Positions 61,494 through 64,000 of a stretch of 64,000 nucleotides of DNA are shown here, in pieces. Position 1 is the stretch's first letter; each line of letters begins with the position of its first letter. Position numbers and translations under genes: made by a program. The notes under the pieces are model-generated. The model saw only the letters and a list, made by a program, of their open reading frames with translations, ran no database searches and was not told the DNA's origin. The stretch is from Corynebacterium renale (lineage in GTDB: Bacteria; Actinomycetota; Actinomycetes; Mycobacteriales; Mycobacteriaceae), in NCBI RefSeq assembly GCF_002563965.1, contig NZ_PDJF01000001.1:186001-250000 (forward strand). Reading direction: 5' to 3'.

Positions 61494-61538
61494 TTTCCAC
61501 AGTGTAGTGTGGCTGCCACCGTTGGTCTAGGGAATGTC

Positions 61539-61562
61539 CGAGGTCGGCCTCGGCCGACCTCG
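61539..61562. repeat. Perfect inverted repeat after the SucE-like gene
   Basis: CGAGGTCGGCC (61539-61549) and GGCCGACCTCG (61552-61562), two bases apart. It lies ten bases past the exporter stop and could stabilise or end the transcript, but has no T-run. Confidence 0.5.
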
Positions 61563-61571
61563 GGAAAGCGC

Positions 61572-63230
61572 TTATGCAAGCAGGAGCAACAGCAACATCT
61601 GCGACACAATAATCTTGCCGATCATCGCCGTTGGGTAGACCGTCGCATAGCCACGCTGGGCCAACTCCGTGCCAGTCTGACCATTGAGGTACGCAATAAT
61701 CGCCGGGTTCGTACAGATACCCGCGGCCACGCCCATGGCCTCATCCCAGCGCAGCTTGAGCAGGTACATGCCCACGACGATCGACAGCGCGCATACAGCG
61801 ATGGTCAGAATGAAACCAACACCGATGTACACCAGGGACTTCGGGTCCGTCATAGCGGAACGGAAACCAGCACCCGCGCTCGTACCCACGCCAGCCAAGA
61901 ACAGCGAGAGCCCCAGCGCCGAAATCGTGCGGTTTGCGTGGTACGGAACCTGCCAGCTGACCTTGCCCGTACGGTTCAACGCACCGAAGATAAGGCCCGC
62001 GACGATAGGACCGCCACCGCCGCCGAGCGACAGCACATGACCACCCGGAAGTGGAATCGGAACGAAGCCCAACAGCAAACCAACAAGCAGACCGAACATA
62101 AACGGCAGCAAGTCCACGTTCGCCAACTTGCTTTCACTGTCACCGAAGAGCTTATGCACCTTTGGCATATGCTCCGGGGCGGCAATCACGCGGATGCGGT
62201 CCGAGTACTGCAGCGTCTCATGCGGGTCCGGGACGACCTCCGTATCGCCACGGCGCAGGCGGGCAATACTGAAACCATTAGCGTACGGATCCAGCTGGCC
62301 AATCTGCATGCCAGCAATCTTCGGAGAAGAGATGGTCACCGAAGCAAATTCCAGGCCATCGCGGGGCAGATCCACCGAAGTTTCTTCGCCCAACTGCGGG
62401 AACGCGGCGTCGAGAGCCTCCGCAGTGCCGTTGACCATAATTTCCATACCCGGGTGCAGGGGCTCGGCCGGGTTGGCCAGGCGATGCGTCTTGCCCTCGA
62501 TGACGCGGGTGCCGACGATCCGCTGCCCCGTCAACTGCGCCAAACGACGAACAGTCGGCGACGGCGCACCAGCAGGTGCCTCCGGATCCGCAGCCGTACC
62601 CTTCAGCGCGGCTGCGTGCTCCGCGATGCGCACGGTGCGCCATTCCAGCGGCGCAGCAATAAGACCTTCATCTTTTGCGTCCTTGACGTGGTCAACCTTG
62701 AGAATCGCGGCACCCACGGCAGCGATAATGATGCACGCCAGCACTGCACCGGGATAGACCAGCGAATAGCCGACGACGGCATCGGCGGCGCGGCCCATAT
62801 CAATGTCTTCCATTGCGGCCACGATCGCCGCCATACCTGGCGTGGAAGTCAACGCGCCGGCGAACATACCGGCACCAGAGACTTCATCCAAGCTAAAGCT
62901 ACGCACGAGCCCGTAGGCCAGGCCACCGAGCGCCACCACGGCAATGGCGGTGAACAGGGTCAGACGCCAGCCACGGGTGCGGAATTCGCGGAAGAATTGT
63001 TCACCCGCGCTGAGGCCGATGGCGTACACGAAGAGCGCCAAGCCCAGCTGGTGAATCAGTGGAGGAATTTGAATCTCTGGGTTGAATGCACTGAGAGCAA
63101 TAGCCACGAACAACGCGGCCGCCGCCCCGAGTGAGATCCCCCAAATTTTAACTTTGCCGACTGCCAAACCTGCCACCAGGATGACGATCAACGCGACTAA
63201 TGGTTGTTCTGCGAGAAAATCCAGAACCAC
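61572..63230 (-). CDS. AAE-family exporter, SucE/YidE-like
   Basis: A 552-residue membrane protein with five to six helices on each side of a cytoplasmic region holding two RCK-C (TrkA-C) domains (about 225-390; RIVGTRVIEGKTHRLANPAE, IGQLDPYANGFSIARLRRGD). Glycine motifs GALTSTPGMAAIVAAM and GICTNPAIIAYLN mark the aspartate:alanine exchanger family. C. glutamicum SucE1, a succinate exporter, belongs here, so dicarboxylate efflux is likely. Confidence 0.85.
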   Translation of the reverse strand: MVLDFLAEQPLVALIVILVAGLAVGKVKIWGISLGAAAALFVAIALSAFNPEIQIPPLIHQLGLALFVYAIGLSAGEQFFREFRTRGWRLTLFTAIAVVALGGLAYGLVRSFSLDEVSGAGMFAGALTSTPGMAAIVAAMEDIDMGRAADAVVGYSLVYPGAVLACIIIAAVGAAILKVDHVKDAKDEGLIAAPLEWRTVRIAEHAAALKGTAADPEAPAGAPSPTVRRLAQLTGQRIVGTRVIEGKTHRLANPAEPLHPGMEIMVNGTAEALDAAFPQLGEETSVDLPRDGLEFASVTISSPKIAGMQIGQLDPYANGFSIARLRRGDTEVVPDPHETLQYSDRIRVIAAPEHMPKVHKLFGDSESKLANVDLLPFMFGLLVGLLLGFVPIPLPGGHVLSLGGGGGPIVAGLIFGALNRTGKVSWQVPYHANRTISALGLSLFLAGVGTSAGAGFRSAMTDPKSLVYIGVGFILTIAVCALSIVVGMYLLKLRWDEAMGVAAGICTNPAIIAYLNGQTGTELAQRGYATVYPTAMIGKIIVSQMLLLLLLA

Positions 63231-63322
63231 GGCACACCACCTCTTGAATGCGTGTGCATACCCGCACCCGCAGGATTAAATGTCGGTCTAATCCTAGCAG
63301 CCGTTTGCTTTTATTCGGAATT

Positions 63323-63358
63323 GAATATGCCCGATTTCACCAATTTTCGGACATATTC
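63323..63358. repeat. Hairpin between the VKOR and exporter genes
   Basis: GAATATG-c-CCGA (63323-63334) pairs with TCGG-a-CATATTC (63347-63358). The flanks repeat ATTCGGAA. It lies in the AT-rich 132-base gap and may end the VKOR transcript or be a regulator site. Confidence 0.45.
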
Positions 63359-63362
63359 GGAA

Positions 63363-63983
63363 CTAATTAAAGAAAAAGTCGCGGAAAACTACGAGCATCG
63401 TCACACCAATAACAACCATCCAGACCACGGCTAGCGCCCACCACCACTTGCCGGCAGCACGAGTCATGGCGTTATCCCCGCCGTAGGCCGGGAACGTAAA
63501 ACCGACCGTGGCACAGAATAAAATGATGGCCGCTGCCCAAATCTGAATGCAGTTTGTGCACAGTGCGCCAAGGGTGAAGATGGCGTGCGCCGCTAAGTAC
63601 ATGCAGAAGCCCACGACAACCGTCATGCCGACGCCAATGAGGAACCACAGCCACCCCGCGAAGCGTGCGCCGGCGAGCATCGCTACACCCAGCGCGGCAA
63701 CGGCACCGAAACCGGCAAGGCCATAGAACGAATTAGAGATACCAAAGGTTGTGGCGGCGTCGGAACGCATCACATCTGTGCAGGAGAAAACCGCATTGTA
63801 ATCGCACACTGCGACGAAGTTCGGATCTTTCAAGCCCGCAATTTGGTCCAGCAAGACACGCGCGGACGGCACCAGCCCCCACAGGCCGCAGACGGTGAAG
63901 ATGATGCCCAACCACAGTGGTGGCTTCGGGCGGGTTTCCAAAGTTGGCGGAGTAGGTGCTGCGGTGTGCTCATGCGTGGCCAC
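63363..63983 (-). CDS. Vitamin K epoxide reductase (VKOR) family protein
   Basis: A 206-residue membrane protein with about five helices. It has the VKOR loop cysteines C60 and C68 (VCDYNAVFSC) and the redox CxxC C142-C145 (GALCTNCIQ). In Actinobacteria VKOR reoxidises DsbA-like proteins for disulfide formation outside the membrane, passing electrons to menaquinone. A conserved Ser/Phe segment (NSFYGLAGFGAVAAL) also fits. No fused thioredoxin domain. Confidence 0.92.
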   Translation of the reverse strand: MATHEHTAAPTPPTLETRPKPPLWLGIIFTVCGLWGLVPSARVLLDQIAGLKDPNFVAVCDYNAVFSCTDVMRSDAATTFGISNSFYGLAGFGAVAALGVAMLAGARFAGWLWFLIGVGMTVVVGFCMYLAAHAIFTLGALCTNCIQIWAAAIILFCATVGFTFPAYGGDNAMTRAAGKWWWALAVVWMVVIGVTMLVVFRDFFFN

Positions 63984-64000
63984 CGGATACTGCGATGTCA

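Overview
This window is chromosomal DNA from a Corynebacterium species, or a very close relative in the Mycobacteriales. Several sequences point there: pyruvate carboxylase, meso-diaminopimelate dehydrogenase and monomeric isocitrate dehydrogenase read as coryneform proteins. Gene neighbourhoods match the genus too: metY-metX, sigD-rsdA-DUF5319-guaB-guaB3, groES-groEL next to a WhiB3-like gene, an EsrISR-like envelope-stress system, and McbR-type TAGAC-N6-GTCTA boxes at methionine genes. Coding is dense, GC-rich and mostly on the minus strand. I see no tRNA, rRNA, CRISPR array, intact insertion sequence or prophage.

Layout. 1-8.9 kb: pyc (its 3' end lies off the window), ddh, an LpdA-type flavoprotein, an M20 amidohydrolase, an XRE regulator with operator-like repeats, and upp. 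9-13 kb: a small WXG-motif protein coupled to an NlpC/P60 hydrolase, a frameshifted membrane gene, an unknown internally duplicated protein and an adenosine-deaminase-like protein lacking key catalytic motifs. 13-20.3 kb: a YihY/BrkB membrane protein, trpS, a TRIC/UPF0126 membrane protein, xth and icd. 20.3-27.4 kb: small envelope genes, metY and metX, a decayed lipoprotein gene, folD, trmL and a photolyase gene. 27.4-39.2 kb: two PH-domain membrane proteins, dnaE2, metQNI, a sucrase/ferredoxin-like gene and imuB-imuA'. 39.3-43.2 kb: a poorly conserved, locally AT-richer stretch with a DUF937 gene, a broken subtilase and small hypotheticals. 43.2-57.3 kb: esrR/esrS/esrI, guaA, an Aer-like PAS protein, guaB3, guaB, rsdA, sigD, whiB, groEL and groES. 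57.4-64 kb: tsaD, rimI, tsaB, a proline iminopeptidase-like gene, a SucE-like exporter and a VKOR homologue.

How the genes connect. MetY and MetX make homocysteine while MetQNI imports methionine, and both loci carry McbR-like boxes. ImuA', ImuB and DnaE2 are the parts of the mycobacterial-type mutagenic repair machine. They sit at two places separated by metQNI, each with a LexA-like box. GuaB and GuaA make GMP. SigD, its anti-sigma factor, WhiB, the CIRCE-linked chaperonins and EsrISR form a stress and envelope control neighbourhood.

The most unusual signal is an 11-base word, GCTTATCGACG. I count 16 exact copies, on both strands, in several reading frames and twice between genes. Chance predicts about 0.03. 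It looks like a genome-wide DNA signal rather than a coding coincidence. Three genes for exported or membrane proteins are broken by frameshifts or stop codons.
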